From Carettochelys insculpta (lineage: Eukaryota > Chordata > Testudines > Carettochelyidae), in contig NC_134137.1 in assembly GCF_033958435.1 (NCBI RefSeq), forward strand, positions 238,560,501 to 238,624,500: a DNA stretch of 64,000 nt, written 5' to 3'. Shown in pieces: positions 22,131-32,013 of the stretch (position 1 is the stretch's first letter; each line of letters opens with the position of its first letter). Position numbers and translations under genes: made by a program. The notes below the pieces were generated by a model. The model did no database searches and was not told the DNA's origin. It worked only from the letters and a program-made list of their open reading frames with translations.

Positions 22131-22352
22131 GGACCGGGAAGACCAGTTGGCTGCCCTGAGCATGTTGGCACCAGAGGAAGACCAGGGGGCAGGTGGGAAT
22201 CTCCCCGGAGCTAAACACCGACCAACAGGGGGAGGTCCTCAACATGTTGAAACGACACGCAGACGTGTTTTCAGCAAACCCTGGACGAACCACAGAGGTG
22301 GAACACCACATTGTCACTGACCCAGGGGTAAGGGTGCATGTGAGGCCTTACG
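22131..22352 (+). pseudogene. Gmr1 reverse transcriptase, first part
   Basis: Reads ELNTDQQGEVLNMLKRHADV and then FSANPGRTTEVEHHI, the conserved N-terminal entry into gypsy RTs. It ends in RPYE where the Harbinger element begins. Confidence 0.75.
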
Positions 22353-22600
22353 AGCTGCGTCTACACGTGCACGCTACTTCGAAGTAGCGGCGCCAACTTC
22401 GAAATAGCGCCCGTCACGTCAACACACGTCGGGCGCTATTTCGAAGTTAACTTCGACGTTAGGCGGCAAGACATCGAAGTCGCTAACCTCATGAGGAGAT
22501 AGGAATAGCGCCCTACTTCGACGTTCAACGTCGAAGTAGGGACAGTGTAGACGATCCGCGTCCCGCAATGTCGAAATTGCCGGGTCCTCCATGGCGGCCA
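22353..22600. repeat. Harbinger copy 1 left end with subterminal palindromes
   Basis: After the terminal repeat there is a perfect 18-bp palindrome at 22372-22389 (CGCTACTTCGAAGTAGCG). A second one at 22511-22541 has 15-bp arms around one base. There are also inverted AACTTCGAAATAGCG and CGCTATTTCGAAGTT blocks and an internal GTGTAGACG (near 22545). Such arrays could be binding sites for the transposase or the Myb-like partner; this role is inferred. Confidence 0.75.
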
Positions 22601-22639
22601 TCAGCTGGGGGGTTGAGAGACGCTCTCTCCAGCCCCTCA

Positions 22640-22713
22640 GCTCACTGGTGGCCGCGTGGAGCGGCCCCTTAAAGGTCCCCTCCCCCGCCCTGACTGCAGG
22701 AGGCTGAGGCAAC
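22640..22713 (+). promoter_or_regulatory. Putative core promoter of Harbinger Myb-like gene, copy 1
   Basis: CCCCTTAAAGGTCCCCTCCC lies about 50 nt before the coding frame. The same CCTTAAAGG phrase lies upstream of the transposase gene at the other end of the element and in copy 2, so it may be a TATA-like core. CTGACTGCAG at about 22690 could also be a splice acceptor. Confidence 0.4.
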
Positions 22714-24846
22714 GTGCAGGCTCCTGCCTGCACACGCGGCGAGCCTGCACAGTCCTCAGCCCCTGACACCGGCCATGGCTGCCCAGCAGCTCCCCCAGCG
22801 CCCCCAGGGGACCCCCCCAAGGGCAGCCAGGGCAGCCAGCCCAGCCAGAGGGCCACGCAGTCTGGGAAGCGGCAGCGGGGCCCCTCTTGGATGGAGGCCG
22901 AGATGCGGGACCTGCTGGGGCTCTGGAGCGAGGAGGAGGTGCTCCAGGTAATGGGGAGCAAGAGGCGGAACGCGGATGCGTTCGCTCGGCTGGCTGACGG
23001 CCTGGCTGCACGGGGTTACCCTGCCCGCACTCCTGACCATGTCCGCAGTAAGGTCAAGGAGCTGCGGCAGGGTTACGCCCGGGCCCGGGATGCGGCCACC
23101 CGATCTGGGGCCGCCCCCGTCACTTGCCCCTTTTACAGGGAGCTCAGGGACATCCTGGGCTCCCGGCACACCTCCTCCCCTCCAGCCACCCTTGACACCT
23201 CGGCTGACGAGCCCGAGCAGGCCCTGCAGCCGGACTCCGCCCCGGAGGCAAGCCCCGCACCCTGGGGCCCCCCCCTGGAGGCCATCCCCGGGACATCGCG
23301 GCAGGAGGAGGAGGAGGAGGAGGAGGAGGGGCTCCTCCTCCGCAGAATCCAGCCTGCAGATCCTCCTCCTGCCATCCCGGAGCAGCAACAGGGCCTCCAA
23401 CCCCCGGGGATCTCCGGACTGTGGGAGCGGACCCACAGGTAGGTACCCCTCTCTGGTGGACACCCCGGGGCTGGAGGGGCGGGGGAAACAGAGATGTGTC
23501 CAGGGCCCCCCACACGCTCACATGGCCATGGCCCCAAGGACACCAGGGCCATGGCCCTCACAGCACTGCAGCCATCAGCCCGTGCCCCCCGCCACCCTGC
23601 ATGACAGTGCCATGCCCCATCCCCTGGCCAGGGGGGAGCGGAACCTCGAGGGGCCCCCGGGCGGAGGGGGTGGGACACCCCGCAGCAGCAGCATGTGATG
23701 GAGTGGGGGGAGTGCCAAAGGGAGACTCAGGCTACATATGAGCCACCAGAGCCAAGGAGCTCCCAGGGCCAAAGGAGGATCCTGGCGCTACAGCTGGCAG
23801 GTGACACCTCTGCCCTGAGCAAACAGGAGGGAGGAGCCAAGCTGGCTTGGAATTGGGGGTCGAGGGCGGGGGCCACAGGTAGAGGCTAGGGGAAGGGAGA
23901 GCTGCTAGGCAGCCAGCCAGAGGAGGGGGAAAGCTGCATCCCAGAGGGGCCCCCCTTGGGGTCTTCTCCCCACGACGGGTTGGAAGGACTGTCTCTTCCA
24001 ACAGCTGGTGCTGACACTCCTGCCAGAAACTGGCCATCTGTGGCCTAAGAAAGCTCTCCTGCTGTCACACCCTGCGGGGTGAAGTGAGAGTCGCTCCCAC
24101 CAGGGGACGGGGTGCAGGGCAGGGGGACCCCTGAACCCCATCCATCACAGCAGCATCTCCCGGGGACGGGGATGGGGAACCTGCAGCACAGGGCGGGGGG
24201 GACAAAGGCCACGGCTCGGGGCCCACACTAACGCCTGTCTCCATTCTTCTTTCCCCCTCCTCTCCTGTGTCCTGCACCTGCACCTGCACCATCCGAAGGA
24301 CCGGAAGAGAGCGCCGGCGAGGCCTCAGTTGTCCCGGAGAGCCCTCCGGGACCCTCGCTCCAGGGCAGCCCCTCGGCTGAGGAACGACCGGCCCCGCGGA
24401 GGGCCAGACGGCGGACCCCGCGCCTGCTACCGGCGACGGCCATGGACCCCCAGCTGCTGGCCATCCTCCGCCGGCAGCTGGAGGTGTCGGAGCAGCACCT
24501 CCGGCTGCAGGAGCGGGCGCTGGCCTGGCGCAGGGAGGCATGGGGGGCCTATATGGAGACCATCAACCGGCTGGTTGACTCCCTGGCCCCCCGTGCCGCG
24601 CCGGCCGAGCCACCGCCCGCCATGCCCACTCCTGCAGCCCCACCACCAGCTGCTCCAGCCGTTGCCAGGCCGTCCGCCGTCGCCCCACCACCTCCCCGCG
24701 AGGGACACCGCGCCGAGGGACCCCTGGAGCCACCTGAGACTCGCCGGCGCCGCTACCTTCCGGTGGAGCCCGCTCCCACCCAGCCGTGGACCAGACTGCA
24801 GGCCCGGCGGAGCTCCCAGCCGGGCATGCCCACTGCTGGGCTGTAG
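22714..24846 (+). pseudogene. Harbinger Myb/SANT-like DNA-binding protein, copy 1 (frameshifted)
   Basis: Exon 1 is 22714-23438 with donor CAG/GTAGGT. Exon 2 is 24299-24846 with acceptor CCGAAG/GACC. Exon 1 has a trihelix Myb/SANT-like domain (about residues 55-150: RGPSWMEAEMRDLLGLW, ARLADGLAARGY, RSKVKELRQGY, CPFYRELRDILG) followed by an acidic run. Exon 2 is a Gln/Leu/Arg-rich coiled coil (MDPQLLAILRRQLEV). The two exons total 1273 nt, not a multiple of 3. Compared with copy 2, the GAG run near 23300-23330 has two fewer G at its end, which throws exon 1 out of frame. The frame opens at GTG 22714 two codons after a TGA, so the true start is unclear. In Harbinger elements the Myb-like partner binds DNA and carries the transposase to the nucleus. 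Confidence 0.8.
23439..24298 (+). other. Intron of Harbinger Myb-like gene, copy 1
   Basis: Bounded by GTAGGT and a pyrimidine-rich tract ending in CCGAAG. GC-rich with several long chance ORFs. A short (CAG)n at about 23683-23694 corresponds to an expanded run in copy 2. Confidence 0.65.
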
Positions 24847-25276
24847 GGGCGAGGGGCCCGGGACGTGGCCCCCCCCCTTGTTGGACATAGTTTTTGGGGG
24901 ACTGGTTTCTGTTGATTTTGACCCTGTTTGCCCCGTCCCCCACCCTGTAAATAGTTCTCCCCGTTCTCCTCCCTGCTTTTCTTTTTTGTTGATGGCGCAC
25001 AGTTCTTTGATTTGTTGTTGTATATTGTTTTATTTGTGCACATCTTGCTTTTGTTGAACGTTTGTCCCTCCTTTTTGGTTTCTGTTTCACATATATATTT
25101 ATTTAAAAAAAAAAAAAATTCGTTAAGACAAAAAAAACATTTACGTTCACCCACAAGTTCGTGCTGTCATTTCTCCTGGACAAGTGGGGGGGGGGCGGTG
25201 GGGTGCTCCATGGTGTGGGCGTTGGGGCAGGAGTGTGGGGGAGGAAGGGGCGGGCAGTAGGGGGCCTGGGCAGAGT
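24847..25276. other. Intergenic region between convergent Harbinger genes, copy 1
   Basis: T-rich 3' flank of the Myb-like gene and 3' flank of the transposase gene. ATTTATTTAAA at about 25094 gives AATAAA on the minus strand, a candidate poly(A) signal for the transposase. A run of 14 A follows. Confidence 0.5.
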
Positions 25277-26787
25277 TCACCCCGCAGCCTGTTGCTCGAA
25301 GTGGGCCCGCAGGGCCTCCCGGACCCGGGTCCCCTCTGGGTCCACCTGCCGACTGGGGGCAGCAGGTGGCTGCACGTGTGCCCTGCCGGCCTCGGCGGCC
25401 CAGCCCTGAAGAAAGCTCTCCCCCTTGCTCTCCATGAGGTTGTGCAGGGCGCAGCAGGCACCCACAATCTGGGGGATGTTGTTGGGGCTGGCATCCAGGC
25501 GGGTCAGGAGACATCGCCAGCGTCCCTTGAGGCGGCCAAATGAGCGCTCCACCACCTGGCGCGCACGGTTCAGGCGCTCGTTGAAGCGCTTCTGGCTGGC
25601 GGAGAGGTGGCCCATGTAGGGGTGCATGAGCCACGGCCGGAGGGGGTAGGCCTCATCCGCGATGATGCAGAAGGGCATGGTGGTGTCCCCCAGAGGGATC
25701 TCCCGCTGGGGGATGTAGGTCCCCGCCTCCAGCCGGCGGCACAGGCCCGAGTTCCGGAAAACCCGGGCGTCGTGGGTGCTGCCAGGCCAGCCCACGTAAA
25801 TGTCCTGGAACCGTCCCCGGCTGTCCACCAAGGCCTGCAGGACGACTGAATGGTAGCCCTTCCGATTGAGGTATCGGCCTCCACTGTGGTGCAGGGCGCG
25901 GATGGGGATGTGAGTCCCATCCAGAGCCCCGAAGCAGTTGGGGAAGCCCAGGGTGGCAAAGGCGGCGACAGTGGCATGTGGGTCCCCCAGCCTCACGAGC
26001 CTGTGCAGGAGCATGGTGTTGATGGCACGCACGACCTGCAGAGAAAGCACATGGGACAGCCCCAATGAGGGGTGAGCAGGGTGTGCGTGGCCCTGCCCTG
26101 CCCTGCCCTGGCCCCCCTGCCCTGCCCTGCCCTACCCTGCCCTACCCTGCCCTGCCCTGGCCCCCCTGCCCTGCCCTGCCCTGCCCCCCCTGCCCTGCCC
26201 TGCCCTGGCCCCCCTGCCCTGCCCTGCCCTACCCTGCCCTGCCCTGGCCCCCCTGCCCTGGCCTGGCCTCCCCCTGTGGGTTCTCTTACCTCCATGAAGA
26301 GAGCCCCGACGGTGGCCTTTCCGACACCAAACTGCTGCCCCATGGATCGGTAGCTGTCCGGAGTGGCCAGCTTCCAGACAGCGATGCCGACCCGTTTCTC
26401 CACAGGGAGGGCACGCCGCATGGCGGTGTCCCAGTGCCTGAGTGCGGGGGTGAGCCACTGGCACAGCTCCAGGAATGTCTGGCAGGTCATCCTGAAGTTC
26501 CTGAGCCAGTGGTCGTCGTCCCACTCCCCAAGCACCAGCCGCTCCCACCAGTCGGTGCTGGTGGGGTAGCTCCACAGCCGCCGGCGTGTGAGGTGGGGGG
26601 GGGGGCGGGGTGCTGCAGGGGTAGGGGCTGAGCCCCGCTGCCCTGGGGGCATCTCCTTCCCTGGGGCAAGAAGGTGCTCAGCTGCCCCCAACATGGCATG
26701 AGCCAGGGCAAGCCCTGCTCCTGCCGGGAGGGCTGGGTGGAACTCTAGCTGCTGCTCCTGCTGCTGCTGCTGCTGCTGGGGGTCCAT
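25277..26787 (-). CDS. Harbinger DDE transposase, copy 1 (intact)
   Basis: Spliced on the minus strand: exon 1 26787-26290 (donor GAG/GTAAGA), exon 2 26035-25277 (acceptor CTGCAG/GTCG), both in phase 0, 418 codons. Exon 1 starts MDPQQQQQQQ and carries a helix-turn-helix-like region (FGVGKATVGALFMEV). Exon 2 is the DDE_4-type catalytic domain: Asp205 in ALDGTHI, Asp293 in IIADEAYPL and Glu329 in ERSFGRLKGRW. GWPGSTHDARVFRNS is another family motif. No stop or frameshift interrupts it, so it may still be functional. The protein cuts and pastes the element and is the same family as vertebrate HARBI1. Confidence 0.88.
26036..26289 (-). other. Transposase intron with CCCTG minisatellite, copy 1
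   Basis: An intron of 254 nt. About 26090-26270 is a run of CCCTGCCCTGCCC and CCCTGGCCCCC units (GGGCAGGGCAGGG on the coding strand). The corresponding intron of copy 2 has a similar but different G-rich array. Confidence 0.85.
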
Positions 26788-27118
26788 GACTGCGGCGCTC
26801 GGGGTCTGTGTGCCTATATGGCTCCTCAGACCGCGTGCTGTGCAGGCTGAGTGTATGTGGGAGGGGCCCTTTAAGGGAGCGGCTAGCTGTTGCCCCGGAA
26901 GCGCTAGTCCGCCCGTAGACCCTGTGTGCAGCTGTGCCTGGCATCCCTATTTCGATGTGTGCTACTTTGACGTGTAGACGTTCCCTTGCTGCACCTATTT
27001 CGATGTTGGGCTGAGCAACGTCGAAGTTGAACATCGACGTTGCCGGCCCTGGAGGACGTGTAGACGTTATTCATCGAAATAGACTATTTCGATGTTGGGT
27101 GCACGTGTAGACGTAGCC
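26788..27118. repeat. Harbinger copy 1 right end with promoter and palindromes
   Basis: Contains CCCTTTAAGGGAGC (near 26866), mirrored by the phrase at the other end and in copy 2. Subterminal ACGTGTAGACGTT occurs twice (26970s, 27055s) and TTCGATGT phrases several times, before the terminal GTGCACGTGTAGACGTAGCC. Confidence 0.7.
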
Positions 27119-27330
27119 ACGGACTCCCAGAGGTGAAACGAGAGGAGGTCCAAAGGGAGGGGCAGAGGATGCTGGAACTGGGAGTTATTGAGGAGTGTCA
27201 TAGCCAGTGGTCCAGCCTGATAGTCTTAATTCCTAAGCCAGATAGTAGCCTTCAGTTTTGTAATGATTTCAGAAAGCTAAGCGAAGTGTCCAAATTTGAT
27301 GCATACACCATTCCCCGTACTGATGACGGG
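27119..27330 (+). pseudogene. Gmr1 reverse transcriptase, continuation after insertion
   Basis: Resumes with LPEVKREEVQREGQRML and continues MLELGVIEECHSQWSS, then PKPDSSLQFCNDFRKL, the fingers of RT. When the duplicated ACG is counted once, the two parts share one frame, which supports a precise insertion. It is cut off at about 27330 by unrelated LINE sequence. Confidence 0.75.
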
Positions 27331-28200
27331 TTCATGTAATCAAGAGCTAATCTGATTTAAATTAAATGCAAGCATAAATAAAATAGATTTTCAGTAAGCT
27401 CCTTGATTTCAAAAGAGCAAACTTAAAAAAAATGGGAAGCAGTTAGGAAAATGGACTAAACTGAGGAACTCAAGGATGAAAGGAGGAGACCCCCCGACCC
27501 AAACCTCCACAGCTGACCAAAGCTTCCTGTCTCAATGGGATCCCACTTCAATCTGAATGAAATGTGGATCCAGCTGAGTAGGAGTTCTCATCTTCCCACT
27601 GAACGTGAATTTCAAAGGAGGTGGGCCACGCTCAGGACTAAACTTCTTCACAATCACCTGTCAGCCCTGCTGGGCAGCTACCAAATGAACCAGCTCAGAC
27701 CCCATGGACTGAACAGTGTGATCAGCAGCCAGTGTCCTGAAACCCCTGTCCTCCAGATGAGGCCCTATGGCCTCAGTGCTCCCTCAGAAGCTGACCTGAT
27801 TTTGGTCGCAAGGGCCAGGTTCAGGTAAAGGTTCTAATAATCAGATTGTTCCAGAATTTCAATCTCCAGAGGGGGCAACACTCTGAACTTGTTTCAGCCT
27901 GATCATAAGTTTCCATAGAGAGCGGTCTGAGATGGCTTATAAGGATGAATGGTTCAGGCTGGACTGCTATTAGGAACAGTCTCCAACAGCCAGAGATGGG
28001 ACAAAAGATGCGGAGAGCTCTGGGTTACTACAGAGAATTCTTTCCTATGTTTCTGCATGGTGGGTCTCATGCACACGCTTCCGGTCTGATTTATTGCCAT
28101 ATGAACTGAGGAAGGAATTTTCCCCCAAGTAAGGTTGGTAGATAAGATGAAGATTAATCACATTGATCTACAGTGTGAGGCATGGGTTACCTGACAGAAT
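27331..28200 (+). repeat. Old CR1/L2-type LINE fragments
   Basis: 27331-27475 matches 55675-55815 almost base for base (GTAATCAAGAGCTAATC ... GGACTAAACTGAGGAACTC), which lies in an old LINE ORF2. 27840-28180 resembles the LINE 3' end near 58380-58500 (TTCTTTCC, GGTGGGTCT, AATTTTCCCCC). Between lies unassigned sequence with a chance ORF. Confidence 0.55.
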
Positions 28201-28901
28201 GAGCTAGAACAAATGGATTCTCTGTAATATGCCCTTTAAAATTGTCATCTGAGGATTTCACTATCTCAGTCAAAGGTCTCAGTCCTGTTCCTTGAGCAGG
28301 TGGGTGATGTGCTCTAGCCTGTGATGTGAAAGGGCTACTGCAGGGGGGAACTGAGCAGCTCTGTAAGTTGTCTCTGAGGAGGCCAGAACTGGAATAAATA
28401 AAAGAGGGTTCTGCCAGGCTGGAATCAAGGAAAGAAACCATATTCTCGGTAGTGGGGTGGGGTTACTGAAGACTGAGTAGCAGGGGATGCCATGGCACAA
28501 AACTGAGATGAGCTAGCAGCAGCAGAAGTGAATGCAGGAGTGGAATGACTTAAATATCAGAACTGACAGCAGTGTATGGCGAAAGCTTGCATTGCCAGCC
28601 CTCCTCTTTGTGTATGAGTATGAAACAGGAACGATTGTCATGTAAAAAATTAGTAAATGAACATAAAAGCAAAACCATTGCAGTTGCTTTGGAGCTGTAA
28701 TACCCTTTATTATTAGTTCTGTCTGTGGAATCGCTTGCATAGCCACTGAAAACAGCCACAGCAAACTTGCGTTCGTCTCTAAAATAAGAAAGTGGGTGAG
28801 CCAGAGATGGCAGCAAGGCCTGTTAGTGAGGTGGCCCAGTCACACTGCTGTGGGGGGGACTCTCCGTCTGGTCTTGGTCTTGAGTGCACAGGTGTGCCTG
28901 T
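28201..28901. other. 3' flank of Ly6 gene A, arm of inverted duplication
   Basis: No gene seen. 28620-28800 matches, in inverse orientation, the sequence on both sides of Harbinger copy 2 (45610-45625 and 50367-50540). This makes it the distal end of the inverted duplication. Confidence 0.55.
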
Positions 28902-31900
28902 CTATCGGTTGCATCGGTCAGTGCCGCAGCAAATGGCCTTCACTGCAGACCCCCCCATGGTCTTCATGACTTCACACTCATATGTTGAGGAGCATCGCTT
29001 AGCATATTTAGCTGAGAGAGAGAAAGAGAGGGAGAGGGAATAAATCCAGGGATTTTGTAACTGGGCATACTTCAGTGACGTCACCTCTTACTTTCACTTC
29101 ACCTTCTGCTTCTCCACATTTTGCACTCAGGCACAACCAACCACCTTTCTTCTCACACTTAAGACAGCCTCTGGCAACAGAAGTCACTGTCGACAGAGAA
29201 ACCTCTGCAATACCTCTTGTTGACGGATTGCATCTACACAGAAAAGCAGCTTGAAAGAGCAATCTATCAACAGAGAGCAGCCAGACTGCCCGGCCCTCTC
29301 TCAACAGAATGGCTGGCCAGAAGCTGTGCAAACAGGGCTGTCTGGGGAACTGGAAGCCCTCTCTATCGACAGACATGTCTACATGGGCACTCTCTTGGCA
29401 TAACTCTGTCAACAGAAGCATTATACCTGATCAGGGAGAGGTATAACACTGCTGGCTGAACAACTGGGTTTTGTCATCAAATTTAACAGAGCACTTTAAC
29501 CATGTAGATGCTCTGGGGGTTTTGCTGACAAAAGCCCAGTTTTGTTGACAGAACCTGCCCTTGCAGATATAGCCATAGCAGTTACCCAGCTATTCTTCTT
29601 CTGACTATAAAGGGTAGGGTTGTGCTGGACACTCAGGCTACGTCTACACGTGCACCCAACTTCGAAATAGCTTATTTCGATGTTGCGACATCGAAATAGA
29701 CTATTTCGATGAATAACGTCTACACGTCCTCCAGGGCTGGCAACGTCGATGTTCAACTTCGACGTTGCTCAGCCCAACATCGAAATAGGCACAGCGAGGG
29801 AACGTCTACACGCCAAAGTAGCACACATCGAAATAAGGGAGCCAGGCACAGCTGCAGACAGGGTCACGGGGCGGACTCAACAGCAAGTCGCTCCCTTAAA
29901 GGGCCCCTCCCAGACACACTTTCATTAAACAGTGCAAGATACACAGAGCCAACAACTAGTTGCAGACCCTGTATATGCAGCACGGACCCCCAGCTGCAGC
30001 AGCAGCAGCCAGAAGCCCTGGGCTAAGGGCTGCTGCCCACGGTGACCACAGAGCCCCGCAAGGGCTGGAGAGAGAGTATCTCTCAACCCCCCAGCTGATG
30101 GCCGCCATGGAGGACCCCGCTATTCGATGTTGCGGGACGCGGATCGTCTACACGTCCCTACTTCGATGTTGAACGTCGAAGTAGGGCGCTATTCCCATCC
30201 CCTCATGGGGTTAGCGACTTCGACGTCTCGCCGCCTAACGTCGATTTCAACTTCGAAATAGCGCCCGACACGTGTAGACGTGACGGGCGCTATTTCGAAG
30301 TTACTGCCGCTACTTCGAAGTAGCGTGCACGTGTAGACGCAGCTTCAGTGTTAATTCTCTTCAGGCCCTTCCCACATTCTGTCATGCTTGGGGAGCTGGG
30401 TCAAAGGCCTAGACCTGTCCCACTCTGGCTGCTGTACTTTATCTGCATTAAACTTTAAATGTGCATTTTGATATTAATCTGAGATATCTGTGATCTTGGC
30501 CTGTTCCCTGGACTCTTTCCTCCTTACCAGTGAGAGGGAAGAACATGGTAATGCATTGATTCTTGTCATCCCTGCATTTTTGAGTGGTGAAGCATCTTCC
30601 TCCATTAGGGCAATGATAACACTCCAGAGACACAACAGCTGAAGAAGACAAGAGACAAAGTACAGAGGCGGAACAGGATAATGACCAGGCTGCCTTTTTT
30701 CACACATGAGTGCTGGAAAAGCAAGGCCTTTACACCTATTTTTCTTTGTTGAGGACAGGTAGATGGGACAGAGAGGTGGCCCTGAATTAGGGTACAGGCT
30801 TCGAACTTATGAGCTGTGGGTTTGTTTCCCTGGTGTTCCACAGACTTCCTATGTGACTTCAGACTTAGTAACACTATTTTTCAGTTTGCCATCTGTAAAA
30901 TGGGAATAATAGCACTACCTTACTTCTAAGGGATGTTGTGAAGGTAAAAACGTTCAGGATTGTGAGGTGATCAGATACTATGGTAATGGGATGATTAAAA
31001 GTAGCATAGCTAAATATCTAGCTCTAGAAAGAGGCAGATAATGGCAGGAGGAGGGTGGATCAATCTCTGATCTTGTCTATGCTTCCCTGTACCTCTGGTG
31101 GCACACTGACAGAAGTGGCATCAGTCTCTTCATCTGCCGGGGGGTGGAGTTGAGCGAAATGTAAACTCAAGGGCCTACATGTGGGTGCACACACTTATTT
31201 TTTTTAACAATAACTGTTTCTCCAGCCACCCAGCTCTGAACTTCAGAGCTGTGTACCCAGTCAGCTGCCTCTGATCTCCAGATGCCTGGCTCTTCAGGCA
31301 GTGCTGCTAGCAGCAGCAACAGCACAAAAATGAAAATGGCAACACCATTGCGCTCTCACCTCTGCATAAGGTTTGATCTTTGAACTGGGAGGGATGGCGA
31401 TGAGTGACTAAGACAAATTGTTGGGGTGGCTACAGGCACAGCAAGATTTCTTGGGTGTTTATAGCCATGCTCACCAGTGAAAGGCTGTGGCAGGGTGGGA
31501 GACAGCTGGGAAAGGCTCTGGCACCTCTCTGCTGCTGGAGCCTCTCCCCATTGTAGACTTCTTACCAGATATCCCGCTAGCAGAGTCTTTGCCTGTGGCA
31601 GGGAAAACTGCATCGTGTAGAGCCAGCGGGACAATAATATGGAGGAATGGCAGTACAGGGGAGGATGAGTTATGGCTCAGGTGAGTAGAGAGCTGTGCAG
31701 TATACACACACTAGGGTTCAGGGCGAATGCTCTACTCACGTAAGCAGTGTCTCACGGCCTGCGCTGCTGTGCATAGCTGTGCTAGCTGGGCACACAGCAC
31801 CTGTACCCTACACCCTGCTGTCACTACCTTTTGTCCAACATTTCCCTCCTGAGGTTTCATATTGACCAAAAGGGCCAGTGAGGAGAACATGAAGGATGGT

Positions 31901-31985
31901 GAAAAGCAATGGAGGCTTTAAGAGTGGAGGACTCACCTTGTGCCATCAGCGCTAGGGCGAGCACACACACGACCAGGTTCCTCAT
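28902..31985 (-). CDS. Ly6/three-finger secreted protein, gene A
   Basis: Three coding exons on minus: 31985-31937, 30638-30528 and 29011-28902. All have GT/AG borders and phase-1 junctions, giving 89 residues. Exon 1 encodes the signal peptide MRNLVVCVLALALMAQ. The mature part is one Ly6/uPAR domain with ten cysteines (23, 26, 32, 38, 45, 60, 66, 81, 82, 87). It begins LECYHCPNGGRC and ends CCGTDRCNR, the family's CC-x4-CN ending. The stop follows at once, so there is no GPI-anchor signal and the product should be secreted, like SLURP-type proteins. The target is unknown. A Harbinger derivative sits in the second coding intron (29636-30344) without touching a splice site. Confidence 0.85.
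29636..30344. mobile_element. Non-autonomous Harbinger derivative 1
   Basis: 709 nt with TCA duplications (29633-29635, 30345-30347). The left half matches the transposase end of the autonomous copies and the right half matches the Myb-gene end; all coding sequence between is deleted. Both CTTAAAGGG phrases and part of the CAG run from the transposase start survive. It lies in an intron of Ly6 gene A and is absent from gene B. Confidence 0.9.
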
Positions 31986-32013
31986 TTTGTGTGGAAAGGC
32001 TTTGAACAGCCAC
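31938..32013 (-). other. Gene A second exon, acceptor and translation start
   Basis: The exon starts at 32013 after the acceptor CTCTTCCCCAG (minus strand). About 28 nt of 5' UTR precede ATG at 31985. The same acceptor and UTR are present upstream of gene B (43769), supporting a spliced 5' UTR. Confidence 0.75.

Larger units (their letters stand above)
22353..27118. mobile_element. Autonomous PIF/Harbinger DNA transposon, copy 1
   Basis: A 4766-nt element with 3-bp target duplication ACG (22350-22352, 27119-27121) and inverted ends (AGCTGCGTCTACACGTGCAC, and GTGCACGTGTAGACGTAGCC at the right). It carries two convergent spliced genes: a Myb/SANT-like gene on plus and a DDE transposase on minus. 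This two-gene layout is the hallmark of autonomous PIF/Harbinger elements. The transposase is intact; the Myb-like gene has a frameshift. The interior is GC- and CpG-rich against an AT-rich background. Confidence 0.92.
18479..27330 (+). mobile_element. Gmr1-like gypsy retrotransposon, split by a Harbinger element
   Basis: Order: presumed LTR, gag with SCAN-like domain and zinc knuckle, protease, integrase, then RT. Integrase upstream of RT is the unusual pol order described for the Gmr1 group of Ty3/gypsy elements. RT starts at about 22190, is broken at 22352 by the Harbinger insertion and continues at 27119. It stops at about 27330, where a LINE fragment begins. RNase H and the 3' LTR are missing. 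Several stops and frameshifts make it dead. Gag is related to the ancestor of vertebrate SCAN domains. Confidence 0.8.

Noticed and set aside
22372..22541. CRISPR-like spaced palindromes
   Set aside because: Too few units, no regular spacers, and they sit in transposon ends of a eukaryotic genome.
22756..23698. Long ORFs on both strands of the Harbinger Myb region
   Set aside because: GC-rich sequence gives chance open frames. Only the frame with the trihelix motifs is shared by both copies with matching splice sites.
24329..25154. Several 130-240 codon ORFs around 24.3-25.1 kb
   Set aside because: Pro/Arg-rich shadows of the second Myb exon in other frames; no conserved motif.
26065..26631. 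188-codon Pro/Cys/Leu repeat ORF
   Set aside because: It is the translation of the intron minisatellite and the antisense of exon 1.
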